A stretch of 64,000 nt of DNA from Delphinus delphis (Eukaryota; Chordata; Mammalia; Artiodactyla; Delphinidae), in the NCBI RefSeq assembly GCF_949987515.2, contig NC_082694.2, positions 66,958,080 through 67,022,079 of the forward strand, in the 5' to 3' direction. The position numbers and the translations under genes are program-made. Shown piece by piece: positions 35,475-47,289 of the stretch (positions are counted from its first letter, which is position 1; every line of letters starts with the position of its first letter). A model generated the notes under the pieces. The model did not search any database. It worked only from the letters and a program-made list of their open reading frames with translations, and was not told the DNA's origin.

Positions 35475-35645
35475 TTTTCTCTGTGTGTCATGATATAGAA
35501 AAAGGTTAGGAAGCACTGACTTAACCTCTTTGATTTTCATTTTCTTCCTCTCTAAGTTGGGATTTTTAAAAATATCTTACACAGTCATTGTAAGAATCAA
35601 AGGCGTGAATGCATATGAAGGGGCTTTAAGAGCTGTCATGCATTT
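35475..35645 (+). repeat. Probable MIR core preceded by a hAT-like end
   Basis: GTCATGATATAGAAAAAGGTTAGGAAGCACTGA looks like a MER5-type right end. TTTTCATTTTCTTCCTCTCTAAG and CATTGTAAGAATCAAAGGC resemble a degraded MIR. Confidence 0.45.
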
Positions 35646-35649
35646 GTTG

Positions 35650-36640
35650 GGTATATCATCGGCCACAGAGAGATAGAACTCTGTCTTTAGTTTACCCTCC
35701 TTGATTGTCCCTTTGAGAATAAGATGGAATTTCTCTTTTTAAAACAATCTTTCCTAAGTTATGAAATCAGAGTACTGCATCTATCCTTGAGGTTCAAGCA
35801 CTGAAATACATTTCCTACAATCTTGTGACTCCTTTAAGGCATCTACTGGAGCAGAAGTTCTTTGCCTCTGCCCAGTGAAGTGCAGTGATGCTGAGGGTAC
35901 ACAGCATCCCCTGACTTATCTGTATTCACATCTCAGCTGCTCTCAACTCTACCCAGTCCAGGGTCCCGCCTTCCCACTAAAGACTGTCCTGTGTTGCCTT
36001 TGACTGCAGGCCCATGCTGTGGGCGGAGAGCGTCTCAAGTTTCCATGGTTTTAGCATCTGTGCCCCAAGGTGTGAGCTGGCTGGTGCTGGCCCACAGGTC
36101 TTCTGGAGATGACGTCTCTCAGTCCTGCAGACACAGATCTCACGGGTGGAGAGTAACTCCATCTCCTCAACAGACCTTAAGCCAAATGCTATCTTGATAA
36201 GCAAGTGAAAACCAAGTCACAAAACAATATACTCTAAAAGGGTAACACTGGCTTTCTGGATGCGGAGGTATGGGTCATATTTATTTTCTTCTCTAGACCT
36301 TCCTGATTTTTTTTCGGATTTTCTGTAGTGAAACTGAAAGAGTATTTGAAATTATCTTTCTAAAAGATGCACTCAAGATGTGCTGCATGAAGGCAAATAA
36401 CAGCTCCGACATTCCTTCACACTTGCTGGCTCCAAACTACTGCCTCTGCTTTCAGAGTCAGGCGATTTGGAGGCGGTGCAAGCCAGGAGGCAGCAATGTG
36501 GGCCATTGAATTTTCTCTTTTCACACATTGCTCTGGCAGCTAATTCCAGGGTGCTCATCTGTATGGTGGCAGCATGACTTTCATGTTTTCCCCAAGGTGT
36601 TTTATGGCTTTTTTACAGAGGTACTTTGAATAACTTTCAA
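35650..36640. other. Unannotated stretch
   Basis: No recognised repeat or gene. Confidence 0.5.
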
Positions 36641-36650
36641 AGTCTGCCAC

Positions 36651-36830
36651 CTAGTTGTGGCACGTGGGCTCAGTAGTTGTGGCTTGTGAGCTCTAGAGCG
36701 CAGGCTCAGTAGTTGTGGCACACGGGCTTAGTTGCTCCGCGGCGTGTGGGGTCTTCTTGGACCACGGCTTGAACCTGTGTCCGCTGCATTGGCAGGCGGA
36801 TTCTTAACCACTGCACCACCAGGGAAGCCC
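36651..36830 (-). mobile_element. CHR-type SINE lacking its 3' end and tail, antisense
   Basis: TAGTTGTGGCACGTGGGCTC to CACTGCACCACCAGGGAAGCCC, with the 5' end present. The T-rich tail expected on the left is missing and no target-site duplication was found, so a later deletion is likely. Confidence 0.92.
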
Positions 36831-36899
36831 CATCTATCTCTCCTTTATAACGTGCACCAACCCTGAGATGTTGCAATGATTTGTGAAGTTGTTGGACTG

Positions 36900-37055
36900 C
36901 TGTCTGTTGCTGCCCCACCACACTCTAAGCTCCTCAGCCTGTAAGCTTTAAGAGAGATGTTTAATTCTATTTACTAATACATCCTAACTGTCAAGGGCAG
37001 AGCTTGGCACATAGGAGATGCTCAATAAATACTCATCAAATGAATTAATCTTAGC
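36900..37055 (+). mobile_element. L2 LINE 3' end, sense
   Basis: ACACTCTAAGCTCCTCAGCC, GCAGAGCTTGGCACATAGGA, GCTCAATAAATACTCATCAAATGAATT. Confidence 0.85.
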
Positions 37056-37069
37056 TCCTTCCCTTTTGG

Positions 37070-37240
37070 CTCCAGGGCCTTGGGCAAGTTACTTAATCTC
37101 TCTGAGCCTTAGGTCTCATTAGAAATGGGGATAATAATCCCCCTTTGAGAAAATTGTGAGATTGACATGGGACAATGGTTATAAAATACCCAGTATGGGG
37201 CCTGTATGCATAATTGGCACACATGAAGTATTGGCTTTTC
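37070..37240 (+). repeat. MIR SINE fossil
   Basis: CCTTGGGCAAGTTACTTAAT, CTCTCTGAGCCTTAGGTCTC, AAATGGGGATAATAATCCCC. Confidence 0.92.
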
Positions 37241-37384
37241 CCTTACTTTCTTTTTCATCCCAGAGTATTGCACAGAGCAGTAGTTTAAAGGTTTAAGGAA
37301 CAAAATATATGTCACTCTATTTCTTTCCCCTCCTTCTTTCTTTATTACTTTCTTCCATGGTTAGGCGAGACACAGAATGAAGGG

Positions 37385-37510
37385 TCAGAAGATCAGTTTC
37401 TCGAGTTTTCACTAATGAGATGACTTTGGGTAAAGCACTGGTCCTTCCTGTGTTTCAGCTTCCTCGTATATACGATGGGAAGACATACATAAACAGTATT
37501 TACAATCCTT
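37385..37510 (+). repeat. Probable MIR fragment
   Basis: GATGACTTTGGGTAAAGCAC then GTGTTTCAGCTTCCTCGTAT. Confidence 0.6.
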
Positions 37511-37769
37511 CCCAACTCTCTCACCCTGGGTCTCCGCATAGGAGTCAAGGGTAACATTGACCACTGCTGTTCACAGTGCAAGATGAATGGAAGCAAGAGG
37601 GAAATGCAGCACCAGAACAGGGAGAAGCAAATTAGGTTATTGGCTTATCTGTTTTAATTTAAGTTGAGTTTATTTTAGTAATACAGGTGAAGAATGTTTT
37701 AAAATGTATCATCATGACAGTGCCCTTTGGTAACAGCACAAGGATTTCTGATGTATCTTTCTTCAAAAG

Positions 37770-37975
37770 AGCCTGAGGGCTTTGTATATACTGTCTCATT
37801 AATTCTCAGAGCATCCCTAAAGTTGGATGGGAAAGCACGATGAGTTCAGTTTTAAAGGTAGAGAAACAACGCTTCAAAAATGTTAAGTAGCTAACCCAAG
37901 GTCTCACGGTAACATCACTGTTCCCAGGAACCCAGGTCTCTATCTAACACAGCAGCCTGTAGACTATTTTGCTTC
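37770..37975 (-). repeat. MIR SINE fossil, antisense
   Basis: TACTGTCTCATTAATTCTCAGAG, AAAGGTAGAGAAACAACGCT, GTAGCTAACCCAAGGTCTCACGG. Confidence 0.87.
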
Positions 37976-38504
37976 CGGTTTCTAGAAATGTGTCCAGCCA
38001 TGGGTGAAAGGTCTTTGTTCTGAGCAAAGTAGTATTTAAAGTGTGGTTTCCTGGAGGATAGACTCTTTTTTTTCTGGAATGAGAGGAGTGACAAGTAGGT
38101 AAAGAAGGATTGAAAGGGCTGGAAGTTACTAGAAAGTATTCTGCCCCTCTCCATCTCCCCATCCCAAATGTCATTTCCCTGGACCAGCCAAGGCCCCATT
38201 TCAAGGCCAAGCATCAGACCTGGTGGTTGTCATGGAAACAGTGCTGGCTGAGCTTGAGGCCCTGGAGAGCCAGCTGCCCTGTCTGAAGGTGTGTGTTTCT
38301 AGGTCACCTTCTTGGTTGACCTGAAGGGATTCTGTAGTCCTCAGTTAGGAGAATGCTTCAGGCACCTGCAATCTGATCGGTGTTTCTTCTGTATTTCACA
38401 CACTGTCACTGTTCTCCAGGGCAATCAACATCATCTCCAAGAGGTCTGTGTTGAAGAGTGGCATTTCTGGTTGGTCCATATATCAGGGTCTTCAGTCCAA
38501 TGTC

Positions 38505-38660
38505 CTATCATGATTCTCACTATGTGACCTTGGGTAGGGCAGTTGTGTTTTCTGAGTTTCAGTCTTCTCATCTGTAAAAGGGGTTAACTAATCAGACTAT
38601 TGTAAGGATTATGAGAGTGAAAGGCCCTGAAAGGCATCAGTAAGTCATAAACCACAGTGA
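38505..38660 (+). repeat. MIR SINE fossil
   Basis: CTATGTGACCTTGGGTAGGG, GAGTTTCAGTCTTCTCATCTG, ACTATTGTAAGGATTATGAGAG. Confidence 0.9.
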
Positions 38661-39196
38661 TTGTGTAAGTAGTTAGGATCCACTCCTCTACGCTGGAGGT
38701 CACGTCTTCTAGTGTAAATGGGCCATGCCCTCCCCAGGGCTCACCCTTGTAACTGTCGCTTCCTAACTAGAAATATCAGGTCAAGAGAAGACTAGTTGTT
38801 TATGGATAGTTTGTAGCTTCTTGTCCAACTTAGCCAGAGACTACTGGGCCTGCTGGTGGCAGTTGTCCCCACAGTCACTCCCTCACCTGGAAAGAGAAGG
38901 GTCCTTCATTGAGGGACTAGTTCCCTAGGCTGCCTGGGCTTTATGTCGCTTGTGGTACATTAGTTATTTAGTGCCTGGTAAAGCTCTCTGAGATCACAAA
39001 ATGAAAGGCCCGGTGGCAGTTCAAAGTCTTCCTTTTGATTATTATTCTAGTCAGTGTATTTTGGGGGGAGAAGATAGGTTCGAGATCACAGTGGAGGAAA
39101 TTTCATAAAGAGAGTATGAACAAGCCACAGAAACGGACCCAGAACACAGGGTCACATTGCCCTGCTGATGGAAGCGCTCCGGCCTGGGAGGAGTGC

Positions 39197-39237
<41 letters not shown>

Positions 39238-41230
39238 GCATCAGGCTATCTGGAGAGTGATACCTTCTTTGTTGCGTTCTTGGCTTAGTTCAAATGCCAA
39301 TTATTCTTCCTCTACTACCAAAAAAGCCAGTGAGTCTACCTGGCCTAGGTAGGTAGGACCAGGGACCAAGCACACCTGGAGCAGGGATTCCACGGCAAGA
39401 GGAGACATTGCAGGCTCACAGGCCAGTCAGGAGCTCTTTCTTGGGACACTGAGGTCATCTCTAGATAGGTCACAATGTAGTGACTTGGGACACAAAGTCT
39501 AAAGGGGCAACATTGAATGTCATATTACCTTCATTGTCTGGCTTTGACCATGAATTATGAGTCACTGATGGCCTACACAGACATGGTATCAGGGCTTACC
39601 TGGGGTCTATGCCCCTGATCTGGCCCTGACCTTGACCTTGGGAAGCATATACTACATGAGACAGAACAACAGCCTCCATGAAAAGTTTTTGCTAATTTCT
39701 TCTAAATCTATGAGCTTGAGACTTGTGAATGAAATTAATAAAGTATTATACTTCATTGTCACGAACAACCAAGGTAGTTTGAACAGCCTGTTTGATAAGT
39801 GGTCTAATGGCACCTTCCTAGGTGGCAATAAGCTGTAGTGGTTAAGGAGGAGGAAGGCCCAGTCAAGTTTTCTCTGGGCCACTCCAGATCCCAGCTCAAC
39901 TGCTTTGATGGGGCTCCAGCTCAGGAAAGATGGGCAACCTTGGAGAAGGAGGGATTCGGTTTCGGCCTTTAAGAAAGGGTAGAATTTAGGAAAGCAGCAG
40001 GTCAAGAAGGACGTTCTAGGCAGCTTGGGCAAAAGATTGGAGACTTACGTGTAACGGAGACCATAGAATGTGAAAGGATTCTGAGTGGGAAATAAGGACG
40101 AAAAAGCAAGTAGTGGCCAAAGTGTGATGGCTTCAAATTTACACATTTTAGCCATTTCTGCAGCAGCCTCTTTGTGATTCCCTTTCTCATTTGGGTCTAA
40201 TATACCCTGCAGGTAACCAATCCCCAAGAGCTAGAACCATGCTGACAATTTCCTTTGTGTTGCATCAATATTCCTTAATGCCATGCCTTGGGAAGGAATG
40301 CCTGCTTTTATTGACTGACATATGGGGTTCACCGCTGAATGAACTCAGTAGTTATACACAGGTCCTTTTGGGATCGGGTAGAGGCAAGGAACATGTGTTG
40401 AAACTATGCCTTTCAGTGGTACAAGAGAACATTATGAGAAATAATAATTTTTGCTTCAGGACTTGAGCTACCAAGAAAGAACACAAACCTTCCTGTCAGG
40501 GGGAGTGGGGTTTAGTGAAAGGTGAGGTGGAGTGGGGGCCTTTTAGTTCCCATTCAAATTCCGCCCTGACACTAATAGCTCCTCTCTGAATGAGCCAGCT
40601 GGAAGGAAATGTGAAAGCAAACTCCACGAGAATTGACTATGTGAACTGGAGAAGAGCTTAGTGAACCTCTAGTTCAGCCCCCTCAATTTCCAGGCCTGGA
40701 GAAGGTGTGGAGAGGTCTTTGTGTTTAGGACAAAGGACACATCTGCTAATTCTCCCTCTTCTGTCTGAAAATCACATATCAGTTTTTCAGACTAAATGAA
40801 CTGCCTGTCACAACTCCAACATCACCGCTGACTCTAGTAGTCATGTAAATTCACTGAGAAGGTTTCTTCGGCTGCACAGGTGTGGGATCCGCCCCGTGAA
40901 TACTGAAACTGTTTCCCTGGGCTGCCAGTCCCAGGCAGGAGGCCTCTCCTGTGCACCGGGCCTTGCTGTGCCCGCTCACTGCTGTTTGACATCTGGACAG
41001 CTATTTATTTGGTCACATTAAGCTTTGCTTCGTGTGACACAAAATCATTGTAAAAGAATGCATTATTAAGTGTGTTTTCAAATAAGGGGAGAAACTAGCA
41101 GGCTGTCACTGATTGTTTTATTGTTGAGAGGAAAATAAATAAGTAAAATGTGTATAAGGCAAGGCAGGAGCAGTTCCAAGGAGCGTTTAGAAGAGAAGCA
41201 TTTTTACATTTTATTGATGGAGGTTTGTAA
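38660..41230. other. Unannotated stretch, repeat-poor
   Basis: Contains a (GT)n tract at 39198-39235 and a short inverted MIR3-like scrap at about 40655-40725 (TCTAGTTCAGCCCCCTCA). Otherwise unrecognised; 40970-41090 looks like candidate conserved non-coding DNA. Confidence 0.5.
39198..39235 (+). repeat. (GT)n microsatellite
   Basis: 38 bases of perfect alternating TG. Confidence 0.98.
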
Positions 41231-41239
41231 AACATGCTT

Positions 41240-41328
41240 GCTAGTGAACCCATGTAAAGTATGTGATTAGCCTGAGTTAAACAGCTAATAAGTACCAGAG
41301 CTAATAATTTTCTCAAAGGCTCTGGTTT
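41240..41328 (-). repeat. MIR-like scrap, antisense
   Basis: TAAACAGCTAATAAGTACCAGAGC resembles the inverted MIR core. Confidence 0.5.
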
Positions 41329-41331
41329 CAT

Positions 41332-42435
41332 TATTTGACAAATATTTATTGAGTGCCTACTATGTGCCAGACATGGGGACATAGCAGTGACTAAGGAGAG
41401 ACACAATAAACAGATGAATATAAATATAAGCAATAATAAATGCAGGTCAAGGTGATAGAGAGTGGTTAATGGGGTGTGCTATTTTCCTATAGGATGATCG
41501 GGAAGCTCTCTCTGAGGAGGTGACATTTGGGCAGAGACCTGGATGGAGAGAGGAAATGACCTGTGACTCTAGGGGAGAGGAGCTTTTTAGGCTGAGAGAC
41601 CCACCAGTGCAAAGGCCATGAGATGGAAGTGTATTTGGCGAGTTTAGGAATAGAAAGGAGGCCTGTGGGGCTGGAGCTCCATGATCAAGGGAAATATGTT
41701 TGGAAATGAAGTCAGAGAGAGAACCGGGGCCAGATCATGTGGGACCTTAAAGGGCTAGGCTATGGCTGAATGCTATTTCAGGGCTGGAGTGTCAATCTGA
41801 CTGCTGTGTGGAGAGCACACTGAAGGTGAGCAATAGTAGAAGCAGGGAACCAGCTGGGAGCTTATAGCAGTTGTCAGGGTAAGAGGTGATGTGGGGAGAG
41901 AAGAGAGGGACAAAATGCAGGTAGAGTCATCAAAATTGTTTGATAAACTGATGTGGGGTGTGGGAAAAAGAAGTTAAGGATTCCTCCTTGGTTTTGACCC
42001 AAGTAACCAGGAGAGTTTTGTCATCGCTATCTGAAATAGGGAACACCTTGGGTTTCGGTGGAGGGACATCAAGTTTTTATTTTTGCATGTGTTAAGTTTG
42101 TGATACTTACCCAGGAATAAAATGGAGATTTCAAACTGGCAGTTGGACATACATTCTGCTGTTCAGGGGAGAGGTGGGGCCTTGAGATATAAATTTAGTA
42201 GTATTAATATGTAGATGGTATTTAAAGCTTTGAAATTGGATGAGATCATTTTTGGGAGTGAGTTTAGATGGAGAAGAGAAATGTCCCAAGTCACCCAACT
42301 TTTAACAACTATCAAATAATAAAACAGAGATTCCCTCCCCCATCACATTTTTTAAAAAGAAAAAAAAAAAGCTGAGCTTATTTACATGTCGGGCAAGAAA
42401 TTCACTGAGTAGTTCTCTAAGGAATAAAAGTCAAA
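41332..42435 (-). mobile_element. Long antisense L2 LINE, part 1 (3' end and RT tail region)
   Basis: Starts ACAAATATTTATTGAGTGCC, then GAGGAGGTGACATTTGGGCA, CAGTGCAAAGGCCATGAG, GGGCCAGATCATGTGGGACC, CAGTTGGACATACATTCTGC and GTAGATGGTATTTAAAGC. On the minus strand this is the L2 3' region plus the decayed end of its CR1-type reverse transcriptase. It is much longer than the usual L2 scraps here and continues beyond two younger SINEs. Confidence 0.9.
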
Positions 42436-42648
42436 TTTTTTTTTTTTTTTCTTTTTTTGGTACGCGGGCCTCTCACTGTCGTGGCCTCTCCCGTTGCGGA
42501 GCACAGGCTCCGGACACGCAGGCTCAGCGGCCATGGCTCACGGGCCCAGCCGCTCCGCGGCATGTGGGATCTTCCCGGACTGGGGCATGAACCCGCATCC
42601 CCTGCATCGGCAGGCGGACTCCCAACCACTGTGCCACCAGGGAAGCCC
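42436..42648 (-). mobile_element. CHR-type SINE (short subtype), antisense, in the L2
   Basis: A T-rich tail, GTACGCGGGCCTCTCACTGTC, AGCCGCTCCGCGGCATGTGG and an end GTGCCACCAGGGAAGCCC. A short imperfect AAGTCA duplication flanks it. Confidence 0.96.
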
Positions 42649-43235
42649 AAGTCAGAGTTTTTAAAGCCTAAGGAAGAAGGTTACATGGTGGTCATACTAA
42701 TTCAGAATTGAAAATCAGCACTTTGCATAGGAGAGAATGAATTCATAAGTCTGAACATGCTTGTTTAAAACAAGTCCCTTGTTCATTGGTTAAGAGACTT
42801 TAGTGAAGTTCAGGAAGGGTCTGGTGTCCTGGGGTCACTTGAAATTCATGGTCATTGATCATTGTCAGCTGGTTAAAACCACTGTGATGAAATACAGTAT
42901 TCAGCCATGAAATCTCCTGGGAAGTTACTGCTGGCAAGTGGAGAATGTTCCTTTTGTACAGCCCGGAAAATGAGGAGAATCTGGCAAAGAAGAGTAGAGA
43001 GGACCTTCCACCGAACTAGGAGGCAAGAACTATGGCAACCAAGGACCATGTGGTCACTGAGATGTTAAGAATCCAAGAAGCAGAGAGGATCGGCGAGGTC
43101 CAATGCTGCTGAGAGGTCTGGTAAGAGAAGGACCAAGACTCGTTCATTGTGTATGCAACTTGGGGTCTTTGATGACCTTGACCTGGAGTAGTGGAGACAA
43201 TCCTGATTTAATTGAGTTTAAAAGAAAATGAGAGG
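42649..43235 (-). mobile_element. Antisense L2 LINE, part 2
   Basis: TCCAATGCTGCTGAGAGGTC and AACTTGGGGTCTTTGATGACC are known from the inner L2 reverse strand. The first 300 bases of this interval are poorly conserved. Confidence 0.7.
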
Positions 43236-43606
43236 GGATGGGCTTCCCTGGTGGCACAGTGGATAAGAATCTGCCTGCCAATGCTGGGGACACAGGTTCG
43301 ATCCCTGGTCTGGGAAGATCCCACATGCCGCGGAGCAAATAATCCCGTGTGCCACAACTACTGAGCCCGTGCTCTAGAGCCTGTGAGCCACAACTACTGA
43401 GCCTGCGTGCCACACTACTGAAGCCCACACGACTAGAGCCCGTGCTCTGCAACAAGAGAAGCCACCGCAATGAGAAGCACGTGCACCGCAATGAAGAGTA
43501 GTCCCCGCTCACTGCAACTAGAAAAAGCCTGCGTGCAGCAACGAAGACCCAATGCAGCCAAAAATAAATAAATAAAATAAAAATAAAAAAGACATTAAGA
43601 GAAAAG
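43236..43606 (+). mobile_element. CHR-type SINE (long subtype) in the L2
   Basis: GGGCTTCCCTGGTGGCACAG, GGTTCGATCCCTGGTCTGGG, CACAACTACTGAGCC modules and an (AAAT)n tail. The duplication AGAAAATGAGAGG lies at 43223-43235 and 43607-43619. Confidence 0.96.
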
Positions 43607-44420
43607 AGAAAATGAGAGGAGAAAACTAGAGACAGAAGCATAGGCAAATCTTTTTAAGGTATTTAGCTGTGAAGGAGAGCAAGTAATTGGATGATGGCTG
43701 AAGAAGAGTGTGAAGGTCAAGGAAGTTTTTTCTTTTCTTTTTTTAAGATGGTGTATGTTTGCTGCAGATGAGATTGGCTTGGAAGAGGGGGAAATTGTTG
43801 ATGCAGGAGAAAGGGCAGACTATTGCAACAGCTGATTTCTTGGGAAGTGATGAGATTAGCACCAAAGTGGAGAGGCTGCCACTGCTTAGGAATGTAGACA
43901 GCATATCTGTTACAACAGGACAGAAGGTAGCATATATAGGTACTGATACCTGTAAGTTGGTAGATTTGTTTCTCTTTTTTCAGTGAAACAAGTTCACTAG
44001 CTGAGAAAGTAGAGGAGTGGGGGTGGAGGATTGGAAGCTTGAAGGTAAGAGAAACTTGGAAGGAGTGGGTCTAGAGAGAGGGAGGGTGAATTGAGCCCAT
44101 TAGCAAATTCAGAAGGATTCCTGGGCAGTCCTGCCTGAGGGTCCTCTTGAGGTTTGTTGTGATTTTTAAGTGAGACTTGTCAGCATCTGGTGTACTCCCC
44201 CTCCCCTTTTGCTCCCCTCCTCTCCTACCACCACATACAGCTGCTCAGGACAATTGTGAAGGACAGAAGAAGGAAGTGAGTTGCAGTTGTTTGCAAGGGA
44301 ATTATTACAGTGGAATTATAATAGTGTTGAACACTGGAATCTAAGCTGAGGATGCAAGAGGGGTGGTGCACAGTGGAAAAAGCTGCGTCAAGAGGTTGGG
44401 GGTTTCATTCTGCCTAGACA
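43607..44420 (-). mobile_element. Antisense L2 LINE, part 3
   Basis: Resumes after the SINE with AAAATGAGAGGAGAAAACTAGAGACAG, AATTGGATGATGGCTG and later GTTTGTTGTGATTTTTAAGTGAGAC...CAGCATCTGG. This extends the same L2 to about 3 kb from its 3' end. Confidence 0.7.
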
Positions 44421-44765
44421 CCCTGTGGTGCCTGGAAAAGGGCTCAGGATATCATCTCCATCTCCCCCACCCCAAAGGAAAAACATAAAACTATCTTATC
44501 TGTAACCAATCGGTAATGCCCTCAGTCCAGAATATATTTCCTTACTTTTCTCCTCAGGTGGTCTTGGCCATCACTTGGGCACCTGGAAGCTCTTGCTCCT
44601 ACTTTCAGCTCTCCTTTCCTTTCTGCCTCTCTCCCCGGGATTCCAAGATACACTCTACTTGAGCCAGCGGGTCTTAATTCACACCGTCACCCCATAAGTC
44701 TGTGCTGGTGAGACCCATTTTACTCTGATCCTCACGTTCTCAGAGGGAAGCACCAAAGAGCCAAG

Positions 44766-44986
44766 TTTTTTTTGTTTTTTTGGTTTTTTTTTTTGCGGTA
44801 CACAGGCCTCTCACTGTTGTGGCCTCTCTCGTTGCGGAGCACAGCCTCCAGACGCGCAGGCCCAGCAGCCATGGCTCACGGGCCCAGCCACTCCGCGGCA
44901 TGTGGGATCTTCCCGGACCGGGGCCCGAACCCGTGTCCCCTGCATCGGCAGGCAGACTTTCAACTACTGCGCCACCAGAAAAGCCC
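44766..44986 (-). mobile_element. CHR-type SINE (short subtype), antisense, in the tail of another SINE
   Basis: TTTTGCGGTACACAGGCCTC to ACTGCGCCACCAGAAAAGCCC. It sits inside the duplication pair of the next SINE. Confidence 0.95.
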
Positions 44987-45266
44987 TTTTTTTAAAAAAT
45001 TTTGTTTTAATATTTATTTTATTTTATTTTATTTGGCTGCATCGGGTCTTAGTTGCAGCACACGGGATCTTTCCTTGTGGTGAGTGGGCTCTTCATTGCA
45101 GTGCATGGGCTTCTCTCTACTTACGGCACACAAGCGCAGTAGTTGCGGCACGCAGACTTAGTTGCCCTGCGGCATGTGGGATCTTAGTTCCCTCACCAGG
45201 GATCGAACCAGCATCCCCTGCACTGCAAGACAGATTCTTAACCACTGGACCACCAGGGAAGTCCCT
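44987..45266 (-). mobile_element. CHR-type SINE (older subtype), antisense
   Basis: (ATTTT)n tail, TTGGCTGCATCGGGTCTTAG, CCTCACCAGGGATCGAACC and an end CACCAGGGAAGTCCCT. The duplication AAGAGCCAAG at 44756-44765 and 45267-45276 encloses both SINEs. Confidence 0.95.
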
Positions 45267-45279
45267 AAGAGCCAAGATT

Positions 45280-46340
45280 TTTTCTTGCTTAAATGGATTG
45301 CTTCTTATGGCATAGCTTTCCTCTATGCCGGAAACCCCCATTCCCACCAGGGCTGAGGATGGGGGGTAGGTGGTGGAGATGGAGTGTGAAGGGAGCAGAG
45401 AGCCTCTTCCCTGCACTTAAATGCAGTACTTTCTTTTTTCTCTTCTAAATGTATGCATATTCTATTAACTTTAATTAGAGCACATTTCTGTGTCAGTGCT
45501 TCTGATTTGGGCAAACAACCTCATTCATGCAGACTGCGTCTTTCTCGGTCCTCACCTTCTCAGGTGAGGAGGCTCATCCTCTTGGTTGATGCCTCCATTA
45601 GCTTGCCCAGCCTGATCCGGCAAATCACTATCCACTTCCCTCTGAGGACCGTGTGAACCCAACCTACTAGCAGAAATTCTGGGAGTTCCCATAGGGGCGG
45701 GATGAAAATGCTTGCTTTCTCTTCAGTATTTAACTTTGAAGGTGCCCAAGTATTTATTGGCATTTTTGGATATAAAATGGTTTAAGCTTATGTCTTTAGG
45801 AATGACCCACAGTGATGCCCATGGCTCCTTGCTGGGCCATGACTCAGCCCTCAGAGCCCTTCCTTTTGAATGATTTCAGATATTTCTTTTCCCTGAATAT
45901 ATAACCTGGCCCTCATCCATATTAAAAGTCATCTGCCACTCTGTGCAAACCCACAGATTCATAAGTGCTTCCTGAAGTCTAGCCCCATCCACTTGGTGCT
46001 TCACATCCAGGAAGAAGTTAATACCATTCCCAAACTGTATGGCTAAGAAAAAATGACATCATTGTGAAATAGGGAAATGTTGCCTAGACTTGGTCTTCCT
46101 GTTGCTTCAGAATTGCTTAAAATTTGAACTATGCTGATGACGCAGACATAGAGATGCCGATTTTTAATCACATGGGGGTTATTGCAAGGAGTTGGTTGTC
46201 AGAGCCTTCTCACATCCCTCGCACTGTTGCCCCATTCTGGAGCATACTCTCATCTCTGACCTTAGCCATTGACTCGTGGGGATGCTGGAGGGCCCTGTAG
46301 AGAACTGAGAAGCACCATGCAGTAGTTTGTGGGGGTCCAT
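45280..46340. other. Unannotated stretch
   Basis: No recognised repeat or gene. Confidence 0.5.
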
Positions 46341-46344
46341 GAAG

Positions 46345-46605
46345 GGTGGTGGAAGGAGCATGGGCAATAGCATCAGGCCAATCTGGTCTGTTGCCTCTGG
46401 TCTCCTGCCTGGCCACGTGGCCACAGTTAGGGCATCCAAGCTCTCTCAGCCTCAGTTTCCCTGGGCTCAAAATAAGGCCCAATAATAGTATTGATACTTA
46501 TTCACGAGGTTGTTTTAAGAAGTGAATGTAATCACACACTTAAAGCACTTAGCACAATGCCTGGTCCATGTGTGCTCAGTTAATATTATTAATTCTTTAA
46601 AAGTC
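46345..46605 (+). repeat. MIR SINE, nearly full length
   Basis: AGCATCAGGCCAATCTGGTC, CTCAGCCTCAGTTTCCCTGG, GAGGTTGTTTTAAGAAGTGAATG, CACAATGCCTGGTCC. Confidence 0.92.
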
Positions 46606-46634
46606 TAATAAACTCAAGCCTGCTCCTAAGTAGA

Positions 46635-46740
46635 CGTGTGTGGTCTTGGACCTCACTTCTCTCAGCCCCATTGCCCATCTATAAAACAGAGTTGATGTGA
46701 GGGTGAAATGAGATGGCTGCTCTCTGAAACTTACTAACAT
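46635..46740 (+). repeat. MIR SINE fragment
   Basis: TGGTCTTGGACCTCACTTCTC, CCATCTATAAAACAGAGTTG and GTGAGGGTGAAATGAGATGG. Confidence 0.75.
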
Positions 46741-47289
46741 AATTTCTGACCCCTTTCAGTGCATTCCTCTAAGCCATTTTGGAGAAATGCTGCAAAAGAT
46801 GTATCTGGGTACTAACCAATTCAATTCTTATCTCTTTAGATCAGATGTGGGAGAAAAGTCAAAAACTCTTTTCTTTGTACTCAGAAGCCAGCACTTCCAG
46901 GTCAAATCTTTGGAAGGCAGAAAGAAGAGTGTTTCTTTTAGGAAGGAGAACGTAGAATGCCCATTCTGTTCTAGTGGCAGGAACAAGTGGGCTTCACCCA
47001 AAGGCAGCACCTGTAGATAAAACAGTAGAGTGGTCTGGAAACAAAAGTCTGCTGTGGCCACTCAGGGCAGTTACTTCCTTAAAGTGTGTGAAGAGGGATT
47101 GATACTAAAAGAGGGTTGAAGGAGGATCGCGTGCTGGAGGTGATGTGGAAGAATCTACAAAGCAAATAGGCTAAAAAAATGCTTCTGCTACTGTTGCTTC
47201 CTTTTATTCTTTCTCTTCTTCCTCCTCTTCCTCTTTGTGAAATCAGTCCAGGTGGTTTAACAATTACTGTCTGAGTAGCAAACCAGCCC

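Noticed and set aside
43144..43647. 167-codon minus-strand frame with Leu/Ser/Arg-rich repeats, and similar frames at 19722-20135, 27252-27587 and 44772-45315
   Set aside because: These run through CHR SINEs, whose reverse strand is often open by composition.
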